A stretch of 64,000 bases of DNA from Microvirga pudoricolor (lineage in GTDB: Bacteria; Pseudomonadota; Alphaproteobacteria; Rhizobiales; Beijerinckiaceae), in the NCBI RefSeq assembly GCF_016892705.1, contig NZ_JAFEMB010000001.1, positions 868,001 through 932,000 on the forward strand, written 5' to 3'. The notes beneath the pieces are model-generated. The model had not been told where the DNA came from and did no database searches. It was given only the letters and a program-made list of their open reading frames with translations. Every line of letters begins with the position of its first letter. Within the stretch, counting starts at the first letter, position 1. This document shows, piece by piece, positions 16,957 through 25,589 of the stretch. The position numbers and the translations under genes are program-made.

Positions 16957-18081
16957 ATGAATTCATCCATCCTCCCCAAGCGGCTGGTTACCGTCCAGGA
17001 CGTGGCCCGCGCCGCCGGCGTCTCCAAAGCCACGGCCGCTCGGGTGCTGGGCAATTACGGCACCGCGAGCCCGGCCGTGAAGGAGAAGGTTTTGGCGGCC
17101 GCCCGCGGGTTGGGTTACCGGGCCAACGAGTTGGCCCGCAGCATGACCACGGGCCGCTCCCAGACGATCGGCGTCGTCGTAGGCGACATCGAGAACCCCT
17201 ATTTCGGCCAAGCCGTACGGGGGATCAGCGACGCCGCCCTCGCGGCCGGATTCAACGTGCTTCTGGCCAATTCCGGAGAAGACGCCGCGAAGGAGAGATC
17301 GGCCGTGCAGGTTCTGCTCGGCAAGCGCGTCGACGGCCTCATCGTCACCCCGGCATCCATGTCGGACACGCAGCATCTGCGGGACGTGCAGCGCTCGGGG
17401 CGCCCTCTCGTCCTGCTCGACCGCTCCCTGCCCGACGTCACGGTGGATGCCGTCGTGACCGACGATCGCGCCGCCGCGGCGGCTGCGACGCGCGTTTTGC
17501 TCGCCGCAGGTCATAGCCGCATTGCCTACATCTCCGCCACGGCGTCGGACGACCCGGTCTATCGCGGACCCCACCAGATCAGCCTGAGCACGGTCCTGGA
17601 GCGCATCGAAGGTTTTCTGGCCGCCAGCCGGGATGCAGGCATCGACCAGCCCGAACGCTACATCCGTCTCGGAGCGGCCCGGCGGGGCATGGCAAGCCGC
17701 ATCATCGCCGATCTCCTGACGGGGCCCGAACGCCCGACCGCGATCCTGGCCTCGGACAATGTCGTGGCCTTCGAGGTCTTCAAGACGATCCGCTCCCTGG
17801 CCATGACGATTCCGCAGGATCTTTCTCTGATCGCCTTCCACGATGCGGATTGGACAAGCGTGACGAGCCCGCCGATCTCCGTCATCTCACAGCCCGTCTA
17901 CGATCTGGGAGCGAGCAGTGCGGCGGTTCTCATCGATCGCATTACCGGACAGTCGGAGACTCCGGCGCGGCGAGTTCTGCCGACGACCTTCATTGCACGC
18001 CAATCCGTCGGCGCTCCGCCCACCTTGCGTGGCACTGCTAGATCGGCCGAACCCGCCGGTTCACAGCCGAAACGTGGCTAG
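16957..18081 (+). CDS. LacI-family transcriptional regulator
   Basis: 374 residues from ATG 16957; an in-frame ATG at 16936 lacks a ribosome-binding site and would lie nearer the operators. The N-terminal HTH TVQDVARAAGVSKATAARVL and hinge helix are followed by a periplasmic-binding-like effector domain (TIGVVVGDIENPYFGQAVRG). Effectors of the family are mostly sugars. The gene is divergent from the Gfo/Idh-DAO-ABC operon and two matching operators lie between them, so it very probably represses that operon. Confidence 0.9.
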   Translation: MNSSILPKRLVTVQDVARAAGVSKATAARVLGNYGTASPAVKEKVLAAARGLGYRANELARSMTTGRSQTIGVVVGDIENPYFGQAVRGISDAALAAGFNVLLANSGEDAAKERSAVQVLLGKRVDGLIVTPASMSDTQHLRDVQRSGRPLVLLDRSLPDVTVDAVVTDDRAAAAAATRVLLAAGHSRIAYISATASDDPVYRGPHQISLSTVLERIEGFLAASRDAGIDQPERYIRLGAARRGMASRIIADLLTGPERPTAILASDNVVAFEVFKTIRSLAMTIPQDLSLIAFHDADWTSVTSPPISVISQPVYDLGASSAAVLIDRITGQSETPARRVLPTTFIARQSVGAPPTLRGTARSAEPAGSQPKRG

Positions 18082-18120
18082 CACATCCGGCTGCGGCGAT
18101 CATCCCAAGGAAGCTCCCTC

Positions 18121-18504
18121 ATGCTGAAGGCCATTCACCATGTCGCGGTGATCTGTTCGAACTACGCGGCTTCCAAGCATTTCTACGCGAATGTTCTGGG
18201 TCTTCCGATCATTCGGGAGGTGTGGCGGGCGGAGCGGCAATCGTGGAAGTGCGATCTCCGGCTCGGCGCCGCCCAAATCGAGCTGTTCTCATTCCCGTGC
18301 CCGCCGGAACGGCCCAGTCGCCCGGAAGCCTGCGGCCTCCGCCATCTGGCCTTCGCAGTGGATGCGATCGAGCCTGTCGCGGCGCATCTTGCGAGTCATG
18401 GGATTGCCGTGGAGACAATCCGCATCGACGAGCACACGGGCAGACGCTTCACGTTCTTCTCGGATCCCGACGGGCTTCCATTGGAATTGTACGAGGAACG
18501 TTGA
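18121..18504 (+). CDS. gloA2: VOC-family glyoxalase-like protein, GloA2/YaeR type
   Basis: 127 residues, one glyoxalase fold. The segments FPCPPERPSRPEACGLRHLA and RFTFFSDPDGLPLELYE match E. coli YaeR closely as I recall it; probable metal ligands are a His in IHHVAV, the His in LRHLAF and the Glu in LELYE. It starts 39 bp after the lacI-type gene in the same direction. The physiological substrate of this subgroup is not settled. Confidence 0.85.
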   Translation: MLKAIHHVAVICSNYAASKHFYANVLGLPIIREVWRAERQSWKCDLRLGAAQIELFSFPCPPERPSRPEACGLRHLAFAVDAIEPVAAHLASHGIAVETIRIDEHTGRRFTFFSDPDGLPLELYEER

Positions 18505-18514
18505 GGCGCGTCCC

Positions 18515-19093
18515 CTAGGGGACGGCGATCAAGCCGGTCACGTCACGCCCCTCGACCAGGATGCCGAGGCGATCGCTCGATTCGCTGGTGATCGGCTTAT
18601 AGGTCAGGTTGATGAGCCGCTGCTCCGGCGGGCGTCCGCGCCGTGCTTGGACCAGGAAAGGCAGCCGGATTCCCGTGAAGGCGTCCCCCGTTTCGTAAAC
18701 TCGGTCGAGCAATTCGAAGAAGCCCTGCCCTTCGACCTCCGGGAAGGCCTCCCGGACGGGGCGCCCCGTGAGGGCGCGCCGGCCGACGAGATGGCGATAG
18801 GGATGATTGGCCATGTGGAAGACATGCCGGGGCCCCGTCAGCACGGCAATGAATTTGGCGGGTGCCAGACGGAGCCTTTCGGCCAGCTTGTCCGCCGGAC
18901 TGCGCTCCTCGCCGTTCTCAAGGTTCTGCCGAACAGGGAGGGGCGGCCGAAAATCCTCGATGGCCGTGACGGCGGCCTTAGCTTTCTCCAGAAAGCTTAG
19001 CTTGAGCCGTTCCGGCTCCAGATGCCACCCTCGGGCGTTTTCATTGGTATAATAGAACGCTCGAGCAACCGCCTCCACTTCGTCCTGATGCAT
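18515..19093 (-). CDS. PAS-domain protein of unknown function
   Basis: 192 residues. A short N-terminal helical region (about 1-60) precedes a PAS-like domain (about 70-190) with FIAVLTGPRHVFHMANHPYR near its start and RLINLTYKPI near its end. There is no kinase, GGDEF or HTH output domain, so it may be a small sensor acting through a partner. It converges on gloA2, and its promoter region is shared with the divergent Crp/Fnr gene. Confidence 0.7.
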   Translation of the reverse strand: MHQDEVEAVARAFYYTNENARGWHLEPERLKLSFLEKAKAAVTAIEDFRPPLPVRQNLENGEERSPADKLAERLRLAPAKFIAVLTGPRHVFHMANHPYRHLVGRRALTGRPVREAFPEVEGQGFFELLDRVYETGDAFTGIRLPFLVQARRGRPPEQRLINLTYKPITSESSDRLGILVEGRDVTGLIAVP

Positions 19094-19290
19094 AAGGCAA
19101 CCCTTAAGAATTGATGTTGGGCTATGCTGGGCGACCCTTTAAGGTCCCTTGCAGGACCCTGATTTTGTCGACCACAGATTGAAGATTGTCCAAAGTACGG
19201 CCTATCAGTCTGTCTGGAAGCGTACCGTTTTTGGCCCTTTTTTCATCAAAAGACGTTAGAACTTAGTCTTACCAGGCGGAATGGAACGAA

Positions 19291-20004
19291 ATGGCCGCGA
19301 CAATCCAGGATTTACAGCAAAACCGGCTGCTGAACCTCCTGCCGCGAGAGGACCAGAGGCGGATCGCGCGAGATCTGGTTCCCGTCGATCTCAGGCGAGG
19401 AGACGAATTGCTCGATGTCAGCATTCCCGTGAACGATGTTCATTTCGTTCTGGAGGGCTCCATCTCGGTGATCATGATCATGTCGGACGGAAGTGCGTTC
19501 GAAGGCAGGGCCGTCGGGTTCGAGGGCGCTCTCGGTCTGGTCGCCGGAGCCGGTGGCACCCGGCGTCCCTTTCGGCGCGGCATCGTCCAATTCGGAGGGA
19601 AGGCCCTGAAAATCAGCGCCATCCGCCTGAAGCAGCTGGTGGAGGAGAGCGCCGGGATCCGGGACATGGCCATGCGCAACGCCGAAATCGTGGTGTTCAC
19701 CATGCTCCAGACCGCGGCCTGCAACGCCCTTCACCCCCTGGAATCCCGTCTGGGACGCTGGCTCCTCATGGCACGCGACCGGATCAGGAAGTCCGAGCTG
19801 CGCGTCACCCACGAGTATCTCGCGGAGGCGCTGGGGGTCCATCGGCCCGCCGTGACGCTGGCGCTCAAATCTCTCAGGAAATATGGGCTCGCCTCGGGGA
19901 GAGGATATGTTCGAATTGACGACGCAGCGTCCCTGGAAGAGGCTACCTGCGAGTGTTACCGGACGATCAAGTATCAATTGGACGAGATGCTCGCCGCAGG
20001 GTGA
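19291..20004 (+). CDS. Crp/Fnr-family transcriptional regulator
   Basis: 237 residues. A cyclic-nucleotide-binding-like beta-roll (about 10-125) with RRGDELLDVSIPVNDVHFVL is followed by a winged HTH (about 150-225) with VTHEYLAEALGVHRPAVTLA. The FNR Cys cluster is absent and the phosphate-binding cassette looks degenerate, so oxygen or cAMP sensing is not supported. The divergent PAS gene may be a target or partner. Confidence 0.82.
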   Translation: MAATIQDLQQNRLLNLLPREDQRRIARDLVPVDLRRGDELLDVSIPVNDVHFVLEGSISVIMIMSDGSAFEGRAVGFEGALGLVAGAGGTRRPFRRGIVQFGGKALKISAIRLKQLVEESAGIRDMAMRNAEIVVFTMLQTAACNALHPLESRLGRWLLMARDRIRKSELRVTHEYLAEALGVHRPAVTLALKSLRKYGLASGRGYVRIDDAASLEEATCECYRTIKYQLDEMLAAG

Positions 20005-20103
20005 ACGGTGTTCTTACGCTTGGTCCACGCGAGCCGCATGAGGGTGTCGCGGATCGGCCCCCGGGCCGGAAAACTCAACCCATCCCGCTGCCTGAAAGGG
20101 CAT

Positions 20104-21837
20104 TCACGGTCCGGACAGTCCGGTCGTGTCCGTAACCGAGCGGGGGTTGTCCGGAACGGATGACAGAGGATCAGGGATCAGCCAGCTCGGCTGCCGCTCG
20201 ATCATGCGATGCACCCTCGGCCGTCCCGAGCCCTGATGCATCGCCCACAGCTTCTCCCCGATGGCCGCATCGGCCTGCGTGATCCGCTGGTTATGGCGCA
20301 CATATTCGACCCAGGTCGGCAAGTGGTAGCGCTCGATCCAAAGCTCCGGATTCTCCAGGTCGCGCAGGAGCGTCCAATGACGGGCGCCGTCGCGGCGCCG
20401 CACCCTGCGCCGCTCTGCCATCACGCTGAGGAATGTCACGACATCCTGCTCCCTGATCAGAAACTCGATCGTCACCACGACCGGTCCGCTGCGCGGTCTG
20501 ATGTCCAGCGCGATGTTCGGCTGGGTCCAGCGGCGCAGCGGATCGAGATTGAGGGATTGCAGTTCCGGCAGCCGGTAAAGCAGCCCCAATGCGCCTCCGG
20601 CAAGAAGAACGGCGCCCGCGATGAGAAGGGCGGACCCGACGCCATAGCGCTCAGCGAGCGACCCCCAGATCCAACTGCCGCAGGCCATCCCGCCGAAGGT
20701 CGCCATCTGGTAGAGCGCGAGGGCGCGGCCAACCACCCAGCGGGGCGCCGACAACTGCACGGTGACGTTGAAACTGGACAGCGTCAGAACCCAGCTGGCC
20801 CCTCCGATCACCAGTGCCCCCATGGTGAGGGGTGTGGATCGGCTCAGGCCGGCGGCGATCACACAGGCCGCAAAACCTGCAAAGCCGAGCCGCACGATGG
20901 CCTCGATGGACATCGACTGGCGCAACCGGGCGCTTCCCAAGGCGCCGCAGACCGCGCCGACACCGAACGCGCCCAGCAGAAGCCCGAATGTCAGAGGTCC
21001 TCCGCCCACCAGATCGCGGGCGATCAGCGGCATCAGGGCCTGGATGGCGATGGCCGCGAGTCCGAACGCCGCGCCGCGGATCAGGACGGCGCCGATATTC
21101 GGAGACATGGCAACATAACGGACGCCCGCCGACATGGCCGTGGTCAGCGACTCCGGAGGGAGAAGCCTTGGCGGGGCCTCGGGGCGCCAGCGCGCCAGCA
21201 CGACGATGAGACCGACGTAGCTGACGGCATTCACCGCAAAGGCCCCGAAGGCGCCGGCCGCCGCCACGATCGCGCCGCCGATCGCCGGTCCGACGCTTCG
21301 GGCGATGTTGAACCCCATGCTGTTGAGGGCGACCGCGCCGGGCAGATCGGAACGGGGCACCATCTCGCCGACGAGAGACTGCCAGGCCGGTCCGTTGAAG
21401 GCGATGCCGCATCCCACGAGAAACGTGAACGTGAGAAGGAGCCAAGGCGTCATGAGGCCGAAATAGGTGAACGCCGTCAGGCCCACGGAGACGACCAGCA
21501 TGAAGATCTGAGCCGTCAGCATCAGCTTGCGCCGGTCGAAATTGTCCGCGATCGCCCCCGCCGCCAGGGAGAACAGCATGATCGGCAGCGTGGTCGAGGC
21601 CTGTACCAGGGCGACCATGCCGGCCGAAGTGCCGAGAGACGTCATCAGCCAGGCGGCTCCCACCGACTCGATCAGACCTCCGAAATTCGACGCGAGGCTC
21701 GCGAACCAGACGTCCCGGAAAATCCGATGCCGGAAAGGGGACAACGCTGAGGGTGGACGTTCCAACGCTCGGTGACCTCCCAGGATCGGCTCGCGCCATG
21801 CCGCGGCCAGCATCCTGCTTACCAAAATCACGGACAT
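20104..21837 (-). CDS. MFS transporter with C-terminal soluble domain (MFS_3, EntS-like)
   Basis: 577 residues. The first ~425 form a 12-segment MFS exporter (start of TM1 around FRDVWFASLASNFGGLIESV). The last ~130 residues form a soluble ferredoxin-like domain (VVVTIEFLIREQDVVTFLSV and RYHLPTWVEYVRHNQRITQA) resembling antibiotic-biosynthesis monooxygenase folds; this fusion is known in the MFS_3 family. No strong ribosome-binding site marks the start, so ATG 21813 is an alternative. Substrate unknown; siderophore or drug export is the family precedent. Confidence 0.85.
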   Translation of the reverse strand: MSVILVSRMLAAAWREPILGGHRALERPPSALSPFRHRIFRDVWFASLASNFGGLIESVGAAWLMTSLGTSAGMVALVQASTTLPIMLFSLAAGAIADNFDRRKLMLTAQIFMLVVSVGLTAFTYFGLMTPWLLLTFTFLVGCGIAFNGPAWQSLVGEMVPRSDLPGAVALNSMGFNIARSVGPAIGGAIVAAAGAFGAFAVNAVSYVGLIVVLARWRPEAPPRLLPPESLTTAMSAGVRYVAMSPNIGAVLIRGAAFGLAAIAIQALMPLIARDLVGGGPLTFGLLLGAFGVGAVCGALGSARLRQSMSIEAIVRLGFAGFAACVIAAGLSRSTPLTMGALVIGGASWVLTLSSFNVTVQLSAPRWVVGRALALYQMATFGGMACGSWIWGSLAERYGVGSALLIAGAVLLAGGALGLLYRLPELQSLNLDPLRRWTQPNIALDIRPRSGPVVVTIEFLIREQDVVTFLSVMAERRRVRRRDGARHWTLLRDLENPELWIERYHLPTWVEYVRHNQRITQADAAIGEKLWAMHQGSGRPRVHRMIERQPSWLIPDPLSSVPDNPRSVTDTTGLSGP

Positions 21838-22220
21838 AGCGTTTCAGACGGTGCTTTACAGCCGCCATCTTCGGATTTCGAGGAAAAGTCTGGCCTCGCC
21901 CCCAGTTCGGAGAGGAATCCCCCCGGGCGCGGCCGTGACGGCCGGGTGCCAAGGCGACAGACCAACGGCCTAACCACTCCCAGGCCCTGGAGTACGCCCA
22001 ATGAATTCTCATATCATATGTAATTAATGCAGAAGATAATTTTTCACACTTGTTAGTAAATTGACCATTCGAGCCGGAAATATAATTTAAACGCCGTCAG
22101 ACATAGCTGCAAATGACAGTGTTATGATCGGTACCTATCGTCAATAACTGACCTTAGGATGAACATATACTCACTTTGCGATATGGGCTGAAAGTAACTT
22201 GTTAAACGGATAGGTGTCCC
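21838..22220. other. Intergenic region between divergent MFS and RTX genes
   Basis: 383 bp. The part next to the MFS gene (to about 21990) is GC-rich; 22001-22210 is much richer in A and T and probably holds the RTX promoter. No gene, RNA or clear operator was identified. Confidence 0.5.
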
Positions 22221-23546
22221 TTGGCCATTTTTTCTCTAGGCAGCACGGCAGGGTACGGCATCGACATGTCGATGCTGATGGAGAGCGACTTCGGCTTCGC
22301 CAAGGACAGGCTGGGCCTTTCGTTCCAGAAATGGGCTGACGGCCCGGCGAGCACATCGGGAGACGTTTCGCTCAGCGTCAGCCGCTGGAACATCCACAAC
22401 GGCGCGGCCGACACGATGAGCGCGACCTACTCCGTGGACGCCCAAGGCGGGCGCCCGACGATCAAGTCCGTGGAATTCGGCGGCCTGCCGCTCACCGTGA
22501 CGGGCCTCGATCTGGCTCTCACGGCGACGGAGTACCAACTCGGCAACTGGGTGCACCGGCTCAACGAAGGGGACGACACCTTCTACGGCACGAACTACGA
22601 CGACGTGATCCAAGCGGGGGACGGCCACGACATCGTTTACGGGTATGCCGGGAACGACATCATCCTTGGCAATGACGGGAACGACTGGCTCTACGGCGGC
22701 TCCGGCGACGATCGGCTGTTCGGCGGCGTCGGCAACGACATGCTGGCCGGAGGCGCAGGGCGCAACTACCTCGACGGCGGCTCCGGCTTCGACACCGCCA
22801 TCCTCGACGGCGGCCGAGACGACTACGCCTTCACGTATCAGACCGATGGGTCCGTTCTCGTTCGCAACGGCGCCGGCGAGATCCTCGACACCCTGATCGG
22901 GATTGAGGCCATCCGGTTCCAGGACGGGACCGCCAACATCACGGAACTCGTTCCGAACGTCCAGCAGCCCCCGAACAACGGCAACGATCCGGGGGTCACC
23001 CTTCCGCCGGTCTCGGAGGCCCCCGCGCCTGGCGGTCCCTCGGGCGCCGTGCCCGAACAGCCCGCCGCAACGGATGCCTGGATCTATGGGCTGTGGTGGC
23101 CGGACCGCCTGCGCGGGTCCGACCTGAACGACCATATCTTCGGTCGCGGCGGGGACGATTGGCTCTACGGCAGCGGCGGCAACGACTGGCTGCACGGCGG
23201 ACGCGGCCACGACAACCTGTTCGGCGGAAGCGGCCGGGACGCTTTCGTGTTCGACACGAAGCCCAGCAAGCACAATGTCGACCGCATTGCCGACTTCAAC
23301 GTTCGCGACGACTCGATCTACCTCGAGAACGCGTTCTTCAAGAAGGTCGGCAAGGCCGGCGAACTCATGAAGTCCGCTTTTCATAAGGGCGAACAGGCGC
23401 ACGACGCGAGCGACCGGATCATCTACGACAAGAAGACCGGAGCGCTCTACTACGACCCGGATGGAACGGGTTCGGCCGAGCAGATCAAGTTCGCCCAGGT
23501 TTCAAAGGATCTGAAGATGACCTACAAGGATTTCTTCGTCATCTAG
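22221..23546 (+). CDS. Small RTX (hemolysin-type calcium-binding repeat) protein, probable type I secretion substrate
   Basis: 441 residues. The start is the only in-frame initiation codon after a stop at 22203 (TTG 22221, with AGG 6 nt upstream); ATG 22266 is the alternative. Two blocks of GGxGxDxLx nonapeptides occur at about residues 135-195 and 305-345 (e.g. GNDWLYGGSGDDRLFGG, GGNDWLHGGRGHDNLFGG), separated by a Pro-rich linker. There is no N-terminal signal peptide; the C terminus KDFFVI matches the RTX secretion-signal style. A second protein with nearly the same C-terminal region enters at the right edge. No type I secretion genes are nearby. The N-terminal ~110 residues match no enzyme I recognise. 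Confidence 0.82.
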   Translation: MAIFSLGSTAGYGIDMSMLMESDFGFAKDRLGLSFQKWADGPASTSGDVSLSVSRWNIHNGAADTMSATYSVDAQGGRPTIKSVEFGGLPLTVTGLDLALTATEYQLGNWVHRLNEGDDTFYGTNYDDVIQAGDGHDIVYGYAGNDIILGNDGNDWLYGGSGDDRLFGGVGNDMLAGGAGRNYLDGGSGFDTAILDGGRDDYAFTYQTDGSVLVRNGAGEILDTLIGIEAIRFQDGTANITELVPNVQQPPNNGNDPGVTLPPVSEAPAPGGPSGAVPEQPAATDAWIYGLWWPDRLRGSDLNDHIFGRGGDDWLYGSGGNDWLHGGRGHDNLFGGSGRDAFVFDTKPSKHNVDRIADFNVRDDSIYLENAFFKKVGKAGELMKSAFHKGEQAHDASDRIIYDKKTGALYYDPDGTGSAEQIKFAQVSKDLKMTYKDFFVI

Positions 23547-23554
23547 CGAAACAG

Positions 23555-24715
23555 TCACTCGGCAGGCACGGCCGCCTTGAGGCCTGCCGGGGACGGTTGC
23601 GGCATCTCCTGGAGATACCGAACCCTCATGCGCAGGAACGGGCGCTCGATCAGGCGGAAGGTGACCCAGGAGACGGCGATCGTTCCTGGCAGGACAAGAA
23701 AAAGCCCGTTGACCAAGGACGCGCCGAAGGGCTGAAGTCCGAAGTCGAGCGGGCCGAGCTGAAGCACCGCCGCAATGACGCAGACGTGGAGCAGGTACAT
23801 CGAGAAGCTGATCTCGCCGATCGACGCGAGGAAGGCGGACAAGCGCGTCGGCAGGCCCGGCGCGAGCGTCAGATACCCGATGATGAAGGCTGCCCATCCC
23901 ACCGCCTCGACCGGCGGCCAGGCAATCTTCCACATCTGCGCGTTGGGCAGTCCGCCCGCCTGATTGTACAGGTAAAGCAGGGTGAGCATGGCGCCCACCG
24001 CGACCGGGCAAAGCAGCCCGACCCATGCCCCGGACCACGCCCGATAGGCCAGGGCGGCGCCCATGCCGATGAGGAACTGGTCGATCCTGCCGAAGATCGT
24101 CCAGTACGATATGTCATGGGCATCCGCACCGTCGAGGACGAGAAGCCCGCGCAGGAGAAGCGCTCCGCCGATCATCACGGCCAGAACGACCGGGCCGTTT
24201 CGGTACACCAGCGCCAGGAGCAGGGGAAACAGCAGGTAGAACTGAAATTCCGGTGCGATCGTCCAGAACAGGGTCGTGAAGGGATAGAGATCGGGCACGA
24301 ACCAGAGATCGACGGGATCCAGGATCTGGAACGGAATGGCCAGCACCGCCAAGACGCCGAGCGGCTCGACCTCCGAGAAGCGAACGATGCAACCGACTAC
24401 GAAGATCGCCAGCATCAGGGGATAGATACGCAGAATCCGGTTCACCAGAAAGCGCCCGTAGAGGATGCGTTTCCCGTAGGCAATGTGCGTGAAGATGAAA
24501 CCGCTCAGCACCATGAAGAGCGCAACGCCCGTATGCCCCTCCATCATGAGCGACTGGAGCGGGTTCTGCGCCGGCGTCCCGATGAGTTCACCGCCGTAGC
24601 CCTCCGCGAGCCGTCCGCCGATCCGCGTGTAGCAATGCTGAAACAGCACCAGAACGGCCGCGAAGGCCCGGATGTGATCGACAGCCGGAATATAGGATGA
24701 GTTGAGGCTCTTCAT
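23555..24715 (-). CDS. Acyltransferase 3 family membrane protein (OafA/YrhL-like)
   Basis: 386 residues with about ten membrane segments. The N-terminal motif YIPAVDHIRAFAAVLVLFQH includes the conserved Arg and His of the family (R and H near residues 16 and 27). These enzymes add O-acyl groups to surface polysaccharides, lipids or antibiotics. The stop lies 8 bp from that of the convergent RTX gene. A short distal part, LRMRVRYLQEMPQ, is typical of the cytoplasmic tail. Confidence 0.88.
   Translation of the reverse strand: MKSLNSSYIPAVDHIRAFAAVLVLFQHCYTRIGGRLAEGYGGELIGTPAQNPLQSLMMEGHTGVALFMVLSGFIFTHIAYGKRILYGRFLVNRILRIYPLMLAIFVVGCIVRFSEVEPLGVLAVLAIPFQILDPVDLWFVPDLYPFTTLFWTIAPEFQFYLLFPLLLALVYRNGPVVLAVMIGGALLLRGLLVLDGADAHDISYWTIFGRIDQFLIGMGAALAYRAWSGAWVGLLCPVAVGAMLTLLYLYNQAGGLPNAQMWKIAWPPVEAVGWAAFIIGYLTLAPGLPTRLSAFLASIGEISFSMYLLHVCVIAAVLQLGPLDFGLQPFGASLVNGLFLVLPGTIAVSWVTFRLIERPFLRMRVRYLQEMPQPSPAGLKAAVPAE
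23560..23589. terminator. Possible shared terminator inside the acyltransferase 3' end
   Basis: CGGCAGGC (23560-23567) and GCCTGCCG (23582-23589) form an 8-bp stem just after the RTX stop codon. It overlaps acyltransferase coding sequence and lacks a U-tract. Confidence 0.35.
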
Positions 24716-25129
24716 GAATCATGGCCCGTTGCAGAACGCTGCTTGGTTCTTGGGAATTGAGGATGCGGCACCTGGGCTCGGGCATCCATGGACGTGCGAT
24801 CTCGTTCCTCGAAGTGAGGTCTGATCGACAGGCTGCAGCGTCAGCTATGGCGGCGTGAGACAATCCATTCGACGAGGATAGAAGGAACGAGTCCGACTGC
24901 AAGAACGAACGACCGGCTCATAGGCGGTACACCGCCCGAGGGATCTGAGGGCGCGTTCGGCATGGAACTTGACTCCATGGCCTCGGGACTGGCCCGAGTT
25001 CCGCCCAATTTCTCACCCTCAGCGCCCCTTGCGGCTCGGACGAGGCAAGCGGGAACGCCCGCCTGCCGCTCAGAGGCCGAGTGCCGTGGCGCGATCACGA
25101 AACCGCTTCAACAAACCGTGAAGCGGCGG
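24716..25129. other. Intergenic region without a supported gene
   Basis: 414 bp between the acyltransferase and RidA genes, both leftward. A leftward frame of 85 codons (24841-25098, GTG start) ends in a hydrophobic stretch and basic tail (SFVLAVGLVPSILVEWIVSR), but has no ribosome-binding site or recognisable domain, so I do not call it. Confidence 0.5.
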
Positions 25130-25564
25130 TCAAGCCGACCGAGGCACGACCGCCGTCGCCTCGATCTCGACCAGGGCCTGCGTCTCGACGAGTCTCACGA
25201 CCTGGACGAGAGCCATGGCGGGATAGTGCCGGCCGAGGACCTCCTTGTAGGCTTGGCCGAGGTCCCGAAGGTGCGCAAGATATTCGTCGATGCTCACGAC
25301 GTACCAGGTCAGGCGCACGAGGTGCCTCGGCTCCGCCCCTCCTTCCGCCAGGATGGCCTTGATGTTCTCCAACGTCTTGCGGGCCTGCGCCACGAACCCG
25401 TCGGGGAAGCGGCCCGTCTCGTCCCAGCCGATGATCCCGCCCGTGACCAGGAGCTTCCCGTCCGCCAGGATGCCGTTGGCGTAACCCTTGGGAACCGGCC
25501 AGTTCTTCGGATTCAGGGTCTCGTGCCCGTCGGCAGGGGCCGGTTCCGCTCTCGTGTCCATCAC
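25130..25564 (-). CDS. RidA/YjgF-family enamine/imine deaminase
   Basis: 144 residues, slightly longer than RidA (~130). The trimer-core segments NPKNWPVPKGYANGILADGK, LVTGGIIGWDETGRFPDGFV and LVETQALVEIEATAV are present; the Arg usual in IAR-type RidA catalytic motifs appears replaced in this diverged member. It is the last gene of the aminobenzoyl-CoA operon (25 bp after the acyl-CoA dehydrogenase). By pathway logic it may hydrolyse an enamine or imine CoA intermediate and release the amino group as ammonia. Confidence 0.85.
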   Translation of the reverse strand: MMDTRAEPAPADGHETLNPKNWPVPKGYANGILADGKLLVTGGIIGWDETGRFPDGFVAQARKTLENIKAILAEGGAEPRHLVRLTWYVVSIDEYLAHLRDLGQAYKEVLGRHYPAMALVQVVRLVETQALVEIEATAVVPRSA

Positions 25565-25589
25565 GGCATTTCTCCTCGCACGTTCCCTG

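Noticed and set aside
20209-21750. A 513-codon rightward open frame antisense to the MFS gene
   Set aside because: It is highly charged, low in hydrophobic residues and mirrors the MFS codons; such long antisense frames are expected in GC-rich coding DNA.
21900-22000. tRNA-like look of the leftward strand (AGTGGTTAGGC followed by a CCGGCCGTCACGGCC stem)
   Set aside because: No 7-bp acceptor stem and no GTTCRA-type T-loop can be placed at the right distance, so it is not a tRNA gene.
22560-23260. Tandem repeats at DNA level
   Set aside because: They are the codons of the RTX nonapeptides and are explained by the protein; no separate repeat array or CRISPR was seen.
24841-25098. Possible small protein with a C-terminal hydrophobic segment and basic tail, like a sorting signal
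   Set aside because: GTG start without a ribosome-binding site, no sorting motif that I recognise, and codon use like non-coding DNA.
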